Below, piece after piece: positions 6,372-14,472 of a stretch of 64,000 nt of DNA. Position 1 is the stretch's first letter. Each line of letters starts with the position of its first letter. The notes beneath the pieces are model-generated. The model was not told the DNA's origin, did no database searches, and worked only from the letters and a program-made list of their open reading frames with translations. The position numbers were made by a program, and so were the translations under genes. Origin of the DNA: Actinophytocola xanthii (GTDB taxonomy: Bacteria > Actinomycetota > Actinomycetes > Mycobacteriales > Pseudonocardiaceae); contig NZ_MSIE01000044.1 in assembly GCF_001921205.1 (NCBI RefSeq), positions 48,914-112,913 on the forward strand. The letters run 5' to 3'.

Positions 6372-9197
6372 ATGGAGTTCCGAGTACTGGGGCCCCTGGA
6401 GGTGTTGGCGGGTGGGGAACCGCTCCGCCTGACCGGCCGGCGCCAACGTACGCTGCTCGCCCTGCTGTTGGTCAACGCCGATCGCGCAGTTCCCCTCAAC
6501 TCGCTCATCGAATCCGTATGGGACGAGAACCCGCCCTCCACGGCGAAACGCCAGGTGCAGAACAGCCTTTCCGCGCTACGCCGCCTCCTCGAGTCCGACA
6601 CCGACGCCTCGGGCGAGGCCCCCGCGATCCTGGCCGAGGGCAACGCGTACCGGCTCCGGCTCGGCGGGGGCACGCTCGACGCGCGGCTTTTCTCGACCCA
6701 TGTGGGGAACGCGCGAAGCCTGAGCGCCGCCGGCGAGACCCACCAGGCCGTGGCCGAGCTACGAGCGGGCCTCCGGCTGTGGCGCGGCGCGGCCCTCGCC
6801 GGCCTGACCGGACGGTTGCTCGAGTCGGCCGCGGCGCGCCTGGACGAGCAGCGGCGGGCCGCCACCGAGGAATGCATCGACCTCGAGCTGCGCCTGGGCC
6901 GCCATGACGAGCTGGTCGGCAGGCTGACCGAGCTGGTGACGTCGAACCCCCTCCGGGAACGCCTGGTGGGGCAACTGATGGTGGCGCTGCACCGGTCCGG
7001 CCGGCAGGCCGAGGCGCTCGAGACCTACCACCGACACAGGAAAGCGCTTGCCGAGGAGCTGGGTCTCGAACCGAGTGCCCGGTTGCGCGACCTGCACGCC
7101 ACCATCCTGGCCGACGAGGGCGGTGGCACCGAGTTCGCCGCGACCCGACCGGCCGCCCTGCGGGTGGTACCGGCCCAGCTCCCCGCCGACGTGGTCGGTT
7201 TTTCCGGGCGGGTCACCCAGCGCAAGGAGCTCGACCAACTCCTTCCCGGTGACAGCGACACCGCGGTGGTCGCCGCGATCGCGGGCACCGCTGGTGTCGG
7301 CAAGACCGCCCTGGCCGTCCACTGGGGACATCGAATGCGCCAGCACTTCCCGGATGGCCAGCTGTACGTGAACCTGCGCGGCTTCGACCCAGACGGCTCC
7401 CCGGTGCATCCGGCCGAGGCGCTGCTCGGGTTCCTGGAGGCGCTGGACGTGCCGCCGCCGCGGGTGCCGGTCGGCCTCGCCGCCCGGTCGGCTCTCTACC
7501 GCAGCCTGCTGGCGGATCGCCGCGTGCTGGTGGTGCTGGATAACGCCCGCGACGCCGACCAGGTACGCCCGCTGCTGCCTGGTAGCCGCGGCTGTCTGGC
7601 CGTGGTGACCAGCCGCAATGTCCTGTCCGGACTGGTCGCCGCCGAGGGGGCGCGGCCGGTGTTGCTGGATGTGTTCGACCTCAGCGAGGCCCAGCAGATG
7701 CTCGCCGAGCGGCTCGGCGGCGACCGCCTGGCGGCGGAGCCGCAGGCCGTCGAGGAGATCGTCGCCAGGTGCGCGTCCCTCCCCCTGGCCCTGGCGGTGG
7801 TGGCCGCCCGCGCGGCCACCCATCCCCGCTTCCCGCTTGCCGCACTCGCCGCCGAGCTGGACCTCGACCTCGACGTCCTGTCCGGCGACGACCCGACGAC
7901 CGACGTACGAGGCGTCTTCTCCTGGTCCTACCGGCAGCTGAGCGAGCCGGCGCGTCGGCTGTTCCGGCTGCTCGGGCTGCATCCTGGCCCAGATGTCACC
8001 GTGTCGGCGGCCGCGAGCCTGGCCGAGCTGCCGCCCGCTCGGGCTCGCACGCTGCTCACCGAGCTGACCGAGGCGTCGTTGCTCACCGCGCACCTGCCGG
8101 GCAGGTACGCGTTCCACGACCTCCTGCGCGCCTACGCCGTGGAGCTGGTCCATGATCTCGACACGGCCAAGGAACGACACGATGCCGTACACCGACTCCT
8201 CGACCACTACCTGCAGGGGGCCTGCGCCGCGGACCGCCTGCTCGACGCCCACCGCGATCCGATCGCCATCCCGCCCGCCCACCCCGGGGCGGTCGTCGAC
8301 GAGCACCTCGACCACGAGCAGGCGATGCGCTGGTTGACCGACGAGCTGCCCGCGATCCACGGGGCGGTTGAACTTGCCGCCGGCACCGGGTTCGACCTGC
8401 ACGCGTGGAAACTAGCCTGGGCACTGGCCTACTTCCTCGAGCGACGTGGACAGTGGACGGTGTGGACAGCGACACAGCGAACGGCACTGGCGGCGGCGCA
8501 GCGCCTAGCCGACCCCGCGGGACAGGCGCATGCGCACCGCAGCCTCGGCCGGGTGCACGTCCACATGGATCGGGTCCCCGAAGCAGTTGTCTATCTAAGA
8601 GAGTCGATGCGTCTCTTCGCGGAGGCGGAGGACCTCGCCGGGGAGGCGAGAGTCCACTTTGACCTCTGTTGGATCTGTGCCAGGCAGGGGGAGCACGCAG
8701 CCTCGTTGGAGCACGCCCAGCAGTCCTTCGAGCTGTTCGAACGCATCGGCCACCGCTCAGGCCAGGCCAGGGCCCTCAACAACATCGCCTGGGGCCACAA
8801 CTACCTCGGCGACCACGCCCAGGCGCTGACCGCCGGCGAGCAGGCCCTACGCCTCAACGAGCAGGTCGAGGACCGTTATGGCATGGCAGACACGTGGGAC
8901 ACCCTCGGCCACGCCCACCACGGCCTGGGAGATCGCGCGGAGAGCGTCGCCTGCTACGAGCGCGCCGCGCGGCTCTACCGCGATCTGGGCCACCGCTGGG
9001 CCGAAGCCGACACCCTTACTCGCCTAGGCGACGCCCACCACGCCGCGCAGGAGGCAGAAGCCGCCCGCAAGGTCTGGCGAAGGGCACTGACCGCCCTGGA
9101 CGAACTGGGCCACCCCGACGCGGAGGCGGTCCGCACCAAGCTCGAGGCACTGGACGGCCCGACGAAGGCCTCCCGCGCCACGCCGGCTACGTCGTAA
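6372..9197 (+). CDS. AfsR/SARP-family regulator (OmpR HTH, BTAD, NB-ARC, TPR)
   Basis: 941-residue multidomain regulator. Residues ~1-90 are an OmpR-type winged helix (FRVLGPLEVLAGGEPL; RQRTLLALLLVNADR), and ~97-240 the bacterial transcriptional activator domain. An NB-ARC/STAND ATPase follows with the P-loop GTAGVGKTALAVHWGH near residue 310, then VLVVLDNARD (Walker B) and a winged-helix region. From ~700 to the end are TPR repeats, for example ARALNNIAWGHNYLGDHAQA. AfsR proteins activate secondary-metabolism and differentiation genes in Streptomyces. There is no biosynthetic cluster in this window, so the target is unknown. A short gap follows the lipoprotein gene. Confidence 0.93.
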   Translation: MEFRVLGPLEVLAGGEPLRLTGRRQRTLLALLLVNADRAVPLNSLIESVWDENPPSTAKRQVQNSLSALRRLLESDTDASGEAPAILAEGNAYRLRLGGGTLDARLFSTHVGNARSLSAAGETHQAVAELRAGLRLWRGAALAGLTGRLLESAAARLDEQRRAATEECIDLELRLGRHDELVGRLTELVTSNPLRERLVGQLMVALHRSGRQAEALETYHRHRKALAEELGLEPSARLRDLHATILADEGGGTEFAATRPAALRVVPAQLPADVVGFSGRVTQRKELDQLLPGDSDTAVVAAIAGTAGVGKTALAVHWGHRMRQHFPDGQLYVNLRGFDPDGSPVHPAEALLGFLEALDVPPPRVPVGLAARSALYRSLLADRRVLVVLDNARDADQVRPLLPGSRGCLAVVTSRNVLSGLVAAEGARPVLLDVFDLSEAQQMLAERLGGDRLAAEPQAVEEIVARCASLPLALAVVAARAATHPRFPLAALAAELDLDLDVLSGDDPTTDVRGVFSWSYRQLSEPARRLFRLLGLHPGPDVTVSAAASLAELPPARARTLLTELTEASLLTAHLPGRYAFHDLLRAYAVELVHDLDTAKERHDAVHRLLDHYLQGACAADRLLDAHRDPIAIPPAHPGAVVDEHLDHEQAMRWLTDELPAIHGAVELAAGTGFDLHAWKLAWALAYFLERRGQWTVWTATQRTALAAAQRLADPAGQAHAHRSLGRVHVHMDRVPEAVVYLRESMRLFAEAEDLAGEARVHFDLCWICARQGEHAASLEHAQQSFELFERIGHRSGQARALNNIAWGHNYLGDHAQALTAGEQALRLNEQVEDRYGMADTWDTLGHAHHGLGDRAESVACYERAARLYRDLGHRWAEADTLTRLGDAHHAAQEAEAARKVWRRALTALDELGHPDAEAVRTKLEALDGPTKASRATPATS

Positions 9198-9387
9198 CGG
9201 TCGTACCCCTCGTCAACCAGGGCTCCTGAAGCGCCCCCACCTGACGTTGTTCACCGCTTGTTTCTTGACCACGCGCGTCCGACCGTGAACATCCCCGCCG
9301 GACTAGACCTGAGGCGTCGGGCCTGCGGAATGGTTGAGGGATCTCGTCATCCCTGAGGTGCACAGCCTGGTGGTAACAACCCAATCC

Positions 9388-9428
9388 ACTCGTGGTCCTC
9401 CGCAACTGGGGGGCGGAGGACCACGAGT
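9388..9428. terminator. 16-bp perfect hairpin between convergent genes
   Basis: The arm ACTCGTGGTCCTCCGC (9388-9403) and its exact complement (9413-9428) flank a 9-base loop. There is no T-tract, but the hairpin lies between the 3' ends of the AfsR gene and the SnoaL-like gene, where a bidirectional terminator is expected. The surrounding 9198-9536 has no convincing coding sequence. It holds this hairpin and, 16 bases further on, an integrase-tail scar. Confidence 0.55.
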
Positions 9429-9443
9429 TCCTCCGCCAGACCG

Positions 9444-9480
9444 CGGCCCTGTCGGTAGCCAGCTTCGGCACGTATTCGAT
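9444..9480 (+). repeat. Second copy of the integrase 3'-end sequence (scar)
   Basis: CGGCCCTGTCGGTAGCCAG followed by CTTCGGCACGTATTCG closely matches 28665-28700, where the same words span the stop codon of the decayed tyrosine recombinase. The two stretches differ by about two substitutions and two single-base gaps over roughly 35 bases. No flanking integrase coding sequence survives here. I read it as a trace of a second integration or of a rearrangement of the same element. Confidence 0.45.
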
Positions 9481-9536
9481 CTCCGGATCCATGACGACCT
9501 CCGCCGCTCCGCCGCACCGGCCGCGGCCGGTAGGGC

Positions 9537-9866
9537 TCAGGGACCGCTGACGCCGAACGGGTTGTCGATCGCGTAACGCCAGCGGCCGTCCTCGCCGCGC
9601 CGGGCCACGTCGGTCGCCGTGCCGGTGAGGTCGCCGATACGCCAGTCCACGATGAGCAGCGCGAGATCCCCGGCCGGAAAGACGTGGCGCGGACGCACCG
9701 AGAGCGGTGTGCGGAGGTCGAGCATCCTCTGGTTGGCCGCCGGGTCCGCGGCATGACCGGGCCGGTCCACGAAGACCGCGCCCGGCTCGTAGTGGCGCAG
9801 CACCTCGGTGAGGTCGAACGTGTTGAAGGCGGCGGCGAAGTCGTGGGGGAGCGCGATACTGCTCAT
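9537..9866 (-). CDS. SnoaL/NTF2-like protein
   Basis: 109-residue protein with an alpha+beta NTF2-like pattern: ALPHDFAAAFNTFDLTEVLRHYEPGA, then VFVDRPG, LRTPLSVRPRHVFPAGDLAL and a C-terminal DGRWRYAIDNPFG. This is the layout of DUF4440/SnoaL-type proteins, which include small polyketide cyclases and dehydratases but mostly have unknown roles. The start chosen is ATG 9866, which abuts the GTG of the divergent HxlR gene; an in-frame longer start exists at 9902. The divergent pairing suggests the HxlR protein may control it. Confidence 0.75.
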   Translation of the reverse strand: MSSIALPHDFAAAFNTFDLTEVLRHYEPGAVFVDRPGHAADPAANQRMLDLRTPLSVRPRHVFPAGDLALLIVDWRIGDLTGTATDVARRGEDGRWRYAIDNPFGVSGP

Positions 9867-10208
9867 GTGGACAGTGCAGCGCACGAACTCGCCGGTCACC
9901 AAACGGTAACCTGGAACGCCCCCTCGCCCGCCTGCCCGGTCGAGGTGTCGCTAGCGGCCATCAGCGGCCGGTGGACGACCCTCGTGCTACGCGACCTGAT
10001 GCTGGGCCCGCTGACGTTCGGCCAGCTGCGTGCCGGACTGCCCGCGCTGAGCGCCAAGGTGCTCACCGAACGGCTGGTCTCGTTGCGGCATCAGGGAATC
10101 GTCACACGCGGAGCCCGTGGTTACGAGCTGACGGAACGCGGGCGGCTGCTGCGACCGCTGCTGGCGCAGCTGTACCGCACGGGCGAGGCCCTGCTCGCGG
10201 AGCCCTGA
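9867..10208 (+). CDS. HxlR-family winged-helix transcriptional regulator
   Basis: 113-residue regulator with the HxlR signature: an N-terminal Cys-Pro (ACPVEVSLAAISGRW), TTLVLRDLMLGPLTFGQLR, then ALSAKVLTERLVSLRHQGIV and a wing ending in YELTERGRLLRPLL. The long upstream open frame overlaps the divergent gene and is not credible. GTG 9867 lies directly against the neighbour's ATG, so the two genes share a start region and very short or absent leaders. HxlR proteins often sense redox or electrophiles through the conserved Cys. A strong hairpin overlaps the stop codon. Confidence 0.82.
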   Translation: MDSAAHELAGHQTVTWNAPSPACPVEVSLAAISGRWTTLVLRDLMLGPLTFGQLRAGLPALSAKVLTERLVSLRHQGIVTRGARGYELTERGRLLRPLLAQLYRTGEALLAEP

Positions 10209-10236
10209 GCCGCCGGCCCGGGCTCCGCGAGCAGGG
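10189..10236 (+). terminator. 17-bp perfect hairpin at the HxlR stop codon
   Basis: CCCTGCTCGCGGAGCCC (10189-10205) pairs perfectly with 10220-10236 across a 14-base loop that begins with the TGA of the HxlR gene. No poly-T follows. The position directly at a gene end makes a terminator or mRNA-stabilising hairpin the likely role. Confidence 0.6.
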
Positions 10237-10246
10237 GAAGCGTCTC

Positions 10247-10414
10247 CCCTGGTACGCGGGTGGCGGCGCCGGTCGAGGTCACAAGCACGGAGCGTTTGAG
10301 ACGCCCGAGTACCTGTGGTCCGAGACCCGCGCTGCCACGCCACTCACCCTTGATCTCGTCGACCTGGATGAGGCGATGCCAGAGGCTGGCGGGGAGGCTG
10401 GTGAGGCGACGACG
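10247..10414 (-). pseudogene. Fragment of a Fic-family (AMPylation domain) protein
   Basis: Reading the minus strand gives RRLTSLPASLWHRLIQVDE, then IKGEWRG and LGPQVLGRLKRSVLVTSTGA. This resembles the N-terminal region of Fic/DOC family proteins, where a helix reading I-D-E-I-K-G-x-W is followed by L-K-x-S-x-x-V-T-S-T-G-A-S-x-R-I-E-G. Here the motif ends as TGAATRVPG and the reading then degenerates. The catalytic HPFxxGNG part is absent. The 10209-10560 gap contains nothing else I can support. Confidence 0.5.
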
Positions 10415-10560
10415 AGAAGCAGCAGGGGTGAACACCAGCGGGTCCAAGGCCAATGCCCAGCCAATTTGGTCGACGTGTTCTCGCTCAGCGGGACTGGGCG
10501 GTGAGGGGTCGCTCTACGCGCCCACGCCGGGTGCGGGCGGGGGCCAGAAGGCTTCCGGTG

Positions 10561-11223
10561 TCAGCTGGTGAGGCCGGCGTCGTGGGCGAGTAGGGCGACC
10601 TGGGTACGGTTGTTGAGATCGAGTTTGGTGAGTATGTGGGAAATGTGGGCTTTCACGGTGGCCACGCTCATGAACAGCTCGCCCGCGATCTCGGCGTTGG
10701 ACTTGCCCCGCCCGACGGCGATGGCGACCTCGCGTTCGCGTTCGCTGAGCTGATCCAGCGCGGTGGTGGCGTGGCGTTGCCGGGCGGCGGCGCCGGTGTC
10801 GCTGAGGTGGGCGATGAGCTGTCGGGTCACGGTCGGCGACAGGATGGCTTCGCCGGCTGCGACCCGCGATATCGCGCGCAGGATCTCGGCGGGTGGGGTG
10901 TGTTTGAGCAGGAAGCCGCTGGCCCCGGCGCGCAGCGCGCGCAGGACGTGCTCGTCGGCGTCGAAGGTGGTCAGGACGATGACCTCGGGTGGGTCGGGTC
11001 GGGCACGCAGCTGTTCGGTGGCGGCGTGGCCGTCGAGGGTGGGCATGCGGATGTCCATGAGCACCACGTCCGGGGCGTAGGCGTCGACGGCGGCGGCTAC
11101 TTCGCTTCCGTCGCCGGCCTCGCCGACCACGGTCAGGTCGGGTGAGCCGCCGATGACCATCGCCAGGCCGGCCCGCACGAGCGGGTCGTCGTCGACGACG
11201 AGGACCCGCACCGCTGCGTTCAC
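10561..11223 (-). CDS. NarL/LuxR-family response regulator
   Basis: 220-residue response regulator. The receiver domain has VLVVDDDPLVRAGL (acidic pocket), phospho-acceptor Asp in VVLMDIRMPTLDG, conserved Thr in VIVLTTFD and Lys in GFLLKHTPP. The C-terminal LuxR HTH contains LSEREREVAIAVGRGKSNAEIA and VATVKAHISHILTKL. GTG 11223 starts two bases after the kinase stop; a longer GTG at 11241 would overlap the kinase gene. It is the output partner of the adjacent sensor kinase. Confidence 0.92.
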   Translation of the reverse strand: MNAAVRVLVVDDDPLVRAGLAMVIGGSPDLTVVGEAGDGSEVAAAVDAYAPDVVLMDIRMPTLDGHAATEQLRARPDPPEVIVLTTFDADEHVLRALRAGASGFLLKHTPPAEILRAISRVAAGEAILSPTVTRQLIAHLSDTGAAARQRHATTALDQLSEREREVAIAVGRGKSNAEIAGELFMSVATVKAHISHILTKLDLNNRTQVALLAHDAGLTS

Positions 11224-11225
11224 GA

Positions 11226-12455
11226 TCAGAGGGTAGGCCACGGTAGCCAGGCCCGGAGCCGGAACTCACCGGCCGGGGTGGGTCCGTGTTCGAGGCGTCC
11301 TCCGGCGAGGGCGGCCCGTTCGGCGAGTCCGATGAGGCCGCTGCCGGCGCCGGGAATTGCGGTACCACCGCCGGTGCCCATCGGGCACGGGTTGCGGATC
11401 TCGACGGTTACGCCGTCGCCCGGGCTTGCCCGGACGGTGACGGTCACCTCGCCGTCGGGGGCGTGCTTGCGGGCGTTGGTCAGCCCTTCCTGCACGATCC
11501 GGTACGCGCTGCGCCCCACACCAGCCGGTACGGCGGAAAGCGCGTCGGTCTGCCAGTCGAGCCGTACCCGCATCCCGGCGCGCCGCGATTGGTCGACGAG
11601 GTCGGGGAGGTCGGCCAGAGTGGGCTGCGGCCGTTCTGGAGTCTCGTCGGACCGGTCGACACCGGTACGGAGGACGCCGATCACCTCCCGAAGGTCCTCC
11701 AGCGCCTGGTAGGCGCTGTCGCGGATCACCCCGGCGGCACGGGCGACCTCCTCGGGCGCGGCGTCGGGGCGTAGCTCCAGCGCCCCGGCGTGCAGGCTCA
11801 GCAGGGTCAGGCGGTGGGCGAGCACGTCGTGCATCTCCCGGGCGATCCGGTTGCGTTCGCCCTGGCGGGCTTCGGCGACGCGCAGTTCCTGTTCGGCCTC
11901 GACCCGGCCAGCCCGCTCCCGCAGCGACTGGCGTCGGGCCCGTACGAACATGCCCCAGGCGAGCACCGCGACGCCGAAGACGACGCCCAGCACGATCTCC
12001 GACGGGGACCCGACTGGGACGTCGGGCCGAACCTGCAGCGTCAGGAACGGTACGAGCGCGCACCCAGCCGCGATCGGGGCGACCACCGCGAAGCGCCGGT
12101 GCACCGCGACGGTGAACAGCGCGATGAGCGCCGCGCCTCCGGCGGAGGTCGCGTAGACGCTGACCAGACCCGCGGCCACGGCGAGGCCGACCGGCCAGCG
12201 CCGGCGCAGCCACACCCCCAGACTGCACAGGCCGCCGAGGACGAGGTCGACGGTGAGCGGGCCCGGCGCGATGTGCTGCGCGCGGCTGTCGGCCAGGGTC
12301 AGCACCACCACGCCAGCGGCCAGCAGGAAACACGCGGCGTCGACCACGCGGGCGCGGACCGGGCGCTTGGCCGGGCGTACCGGATTGTGGTCAGTATCGT
12401 TGATCACGCCCGTCGGTAGCGGGCTCCGATCCTGCGGGTCCGCCGGGCCCATCAT
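11226..12455 (-). CDS. NarL-type sensor histidine kinase (HisKA_3)
   Basis: About 409 residues from ATG 12455; alternatives are ATG 12452 and GTG 12407, and none has a clear ribosome site. Four or five membrane segments occupy the first ~190 residues. They are followed by a linker, the dimerisation/phospho-acceptor motif ERNRIAREMHDVLAHRL (His), a coiled segment, and a HATPase_c domain with VQEGLTNARKHAPDG (N box) and GTAIPGAGSGLIGLAERA (G box). It phosphorylates the response regulator encoded two bases downstream. The signal is unknown. The divergent membrane protein gene may be a target. Confidence 0.9.
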   Translation of the reverse strand: MMGPADPQDRSPLPTGVINDTDHNPVRPAKRPVRARVVDAACFLLAAGVVVLTLADSRAQHIAPGPLTVDLVLGGLCSLGVWLRRRWPVGLAVAAGLVSVYATSAGGAALIALFTVAVHRRFAVVAPIAAGCALVPFLTLQVRPDVPVGSPSEIVLGVVFGVAVLAWGMFVRARRQSLRERAGRVEAEQELRVAEARQGERNRIAREMHDVLAHRLTLLSLHAGALELRPDAAPEEVARAAGVIRDSAYQALEDLREVIGVLRTGVDRSDETPERPQPTLADLPDLVDQSRRAGMRVRLDWQTDALSAVPAGVGRSAYRIVQEGLTNARKHAPDGEVTVTVRASPGDGVTVEIRNPCPMGTGGGTAIPGAGSGLIGLAERAALAGGRLEHGPTPAGEFRLRAWLPWPTL

Positions 12456-12649
12456 GAGCGAAGGGTACGGCCGGGTCGGGCCCCCCGGCATCCGACCAAA
12501 GTCGAACCCGAGGTGTAGACCTTCGACCCGCCGCCATCGACCTCGGCTCGTCGCTGCGCATGCGGCCGCTCCAGCAATCTTGTTCCACATAACCGGAACG
12601 GACGGCCCAACACAGTCTCCGAAGTCCGGCTGCGACGAAGGAGTAGGAG

Positions 12650-13348
12650 ATGAGATCACCGCAGGCCACCGCCACCAACACACTTGCCCGCAGTGGGTTC
12701 GTTCGAGGCCGGCTCGTCGGCGTCGCGGCGATCGCGTTCGTGGTGTCGGTGGTGGTGGAGAACGCGGTGTTGGCGGTGTCGGGTGCGCCGACCTTCGACG
12801 CTCCGATCGAGGAAGTGCTGGCCTACTACGCTGCCAGCCGCGACTCGGTCGCGATCGCGTCCGGTCTGGTGGCCCTGTACCTGCCGCTGCTGCTCGTGTT
12901 CGTGACGGGCCTGCACGGCCTCGTGGAGCGGCGCGGCGGAGCGGGCGCCGACTGGTCGCGCCTCGCCCTGGCCGCCGGCGCGACGCTGTCGGCCATCGTC
13001 GTGCTTGTCAACGTCCTGCAGATCGGGCTCGCGCTTTCCGCTGGCGGGCTCGCCGAGCCGACGCCCGAGTTCGAACTCGTCTGGCAGGTTCACGCGGCGG
13101 CGTTCGCGCTGGCGCTGCCAGCGCTCGCCACCACCGTCATCGGCGCGGCCCTCGCCGCGCACGCGAGCAGGCTGACCCCGGCTTGGCAGCGCCTGCTGGG
13201 CCTGGTGGGCGGAAGCCTGCCGCTCGCCGCGGGACTCGGCAACCTCGCGATCGCCGACGGCTCACCGCTGCTGTTCGTCGGACTCCTAGGGTTCGCCGCC
13301 GGGCTCGTCTGGCTGCTCGCGACCGGCGCGCGCCTCCTCCGGTCGTGA
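12650..13348 (+). CDS. Multispanning membrane protein (DUF4386-like)
   Basis: 232 residues with six hydrophobic segments: a segment near residues 22-45, LVALYLPLLLVFVTGL, a segment in ALAAGATLSAIVVLVNVLQIG, FALALPALATTVIGAAL, a Gly/Leu-rich one, and LLFVGLLGFAAGLVWLLAT. There are no recognised catalytic motifs. The layout resembles DUF4386-type actinobacterial proteins. GAAGGAG and GGAG precede the ATG at 12650. It is transcribed away from the kinase gene across a 194-base gap, so control by that two-component system is plausible but unproven. Confidence 0.75.
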   Translation: MRSPQATATNTLARSGFVRGRLVGVAAIAFVVSVVVENAVLAVSGAPTFDAPIEEVLAYYAASRDSVAIASGLVALYLPLLLVFVTGLHGLVERRGGAGADWSRLALAAGATLSAIVVLVNVLQIGLALSAGGLAEPTPEFELVWQVHAAAFALALPALATTVIGAALAAHASRLTPAWQRLLGLVGGSLPLAAGLGNLAIADGSPLLFVGLLGFAAGLVWLLATGARLLRS

Positions 13349-13962
13349 CCGAGAAGAGGCCGGCGCCGAGATCGCGCACGCGGGCGAGGACTCCGTGGAC
13401 GCCGCCTGGCCGAGTCCTGGCCTGCGTGGCGTGGTGGTGCCGTCGTTCTCGTGGTGCATGGTCAGGCCGGAATCCCAGTCGTACCAACGGTTGTCGAGGT
13501 GTTCCTCCAGCGGAGAGCTCGTGCGCTCCGCCTGGAAATGGCGTCCAGCGTCGATGTGTTCCTTGGCGCGGGCGAGGATCCAGTTGCATTCACTCGGAGG
13601 ACGGCCGTCTGGCCGTCGACCATCCACCGTGCCAGATGGAGCAGGCTTCCCCGGTCCTCGTCGACCAGGCCTGCCACTGTCGGGTCGGTGTGGTGAGCGG
13701 TCTGCACGTCGGCGAGGGCGTTCGGGTCGGCCCCCGGCGATGGACGTTCGCATGGCGGCAGCCCTGCAGCGGATCCCCTACTTGAGTTCCAAGATCAAAT
13801 TTCGTCATAGCTCAGCTCGAACACGTCGTGCTGCCTTGCGTGTTCGGTGGAGCCTCAACTCCGGTCTTCGCCTGCCGATGGGGGGCGGGAAGGGGTATCG
13901 CCAGGACGAACGGCGAGGAGGTGAACCCCGAAGCCGCTCAACCGAGCCCGTGAGGAGACCCG
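13349..13962. other. 614-base gap with a possible frame-broken gene on the minus strand
   Basis: No intact gene. The minus strand from about 13808 down to 13400 shows protein-like segments that change frame: MTKFDLGTQVGDPLQGC from ATG 13808, then TVAGLVDEDRGSLLHLARWM in a second frame, then ILARAKEHIDAGRHFQAER and LEEHLDNRWYDWDSGL in a third. This could be a decayed gene with two frameshifts, but no family is recognised. At 13819-13845 a GAACACG/CGTGTTC inverted repeat with a 13-base spacer lies upstream of the surface-protein operon, whose promoter must be in this gap. Confidence 0.35.
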
Positions 13963-14472
13963 ATGGCGACTGGAGCTGCCTGCTGGCCGCGACTGGCCGT
14001 CCTCGTCGCGTCCGTGCTCGTGTTTCCCGCGGTGCCGGTCGCGGGTGCCGACGACGGCTCGACGACCGTCAGCGTCGAGGTGGCCACCGGCATCACGCTG
14101 ACCGCGTTGAGCGGTGGTATCGCGCTGTCCGGCATGGCGGGGACCACCGTGCCCGCCAACTCCGCGGTGGTGCACGCGGTGGAGACCAACAACGTCGCCG
14201 GCTATCTCGTCACGGTCCAGGGGCACACGGCGAACCTGGCCAGCGGGCCGGAGAACGCGGACCCGGTCCCGATCGGCGCGCTCGCCGTCCGCGGGCCGGG
14301 CACGGCGCAGTTCACCCCGCTCAACTCGGCGCGCCCGGTGACCGTGTACAGCACACCCGTCCCCTCGGCGGAAGGCGGCGACGAGCTCAGGGACGACTAC
14401 CGGATCGGCGTCCCGTTCGTTGCCGGGAACACCTACTCCGCGACGCTCGACTACGTGGCGAGTGCGCTGTGA
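13963..14472 (+). CDS. Small secreted WxL-like surface protein
   Basis: 169 residues with a signal peptide (LAVLVASVLVFPAVPVAGA, cleavage near 29). The mature part is one beta-rich domain: VSVEVATGITLTAL, VETNNVAGYLVTVQG, DELRDDYRIGVPFV and the terminal YSATLDYVASAL. It parallels the last ~125 residues of the giant protein two genes on (TNNPNGYVVSV, DYRIDIPFV, YSATLEYVVG). The position and the Y-x-A-T-L ending recall Firmicute WxL domains, which bind peptidoglycan; the exact WxL tripeptides are not present, so this is WxL-like by inference. GAGGAG lies 5 bases before the ATG. Its stop overlaps the next start (GTGA). Confidence 0.72.
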   Translation: MATGAACWPRLAVLVASVLVFPAVPVAGADDGSTTVSVEVATGITLTALSGGIALSGMAGTTVPANSAVVHAVETNNVAGYLVTVQGHTANLASGPENADPVPIGALAVRGPGTAQFTPLNSARPVTVYSTPVPSAEGGDELRDDYRIGVPFVAGNTYSATLDYVASAL

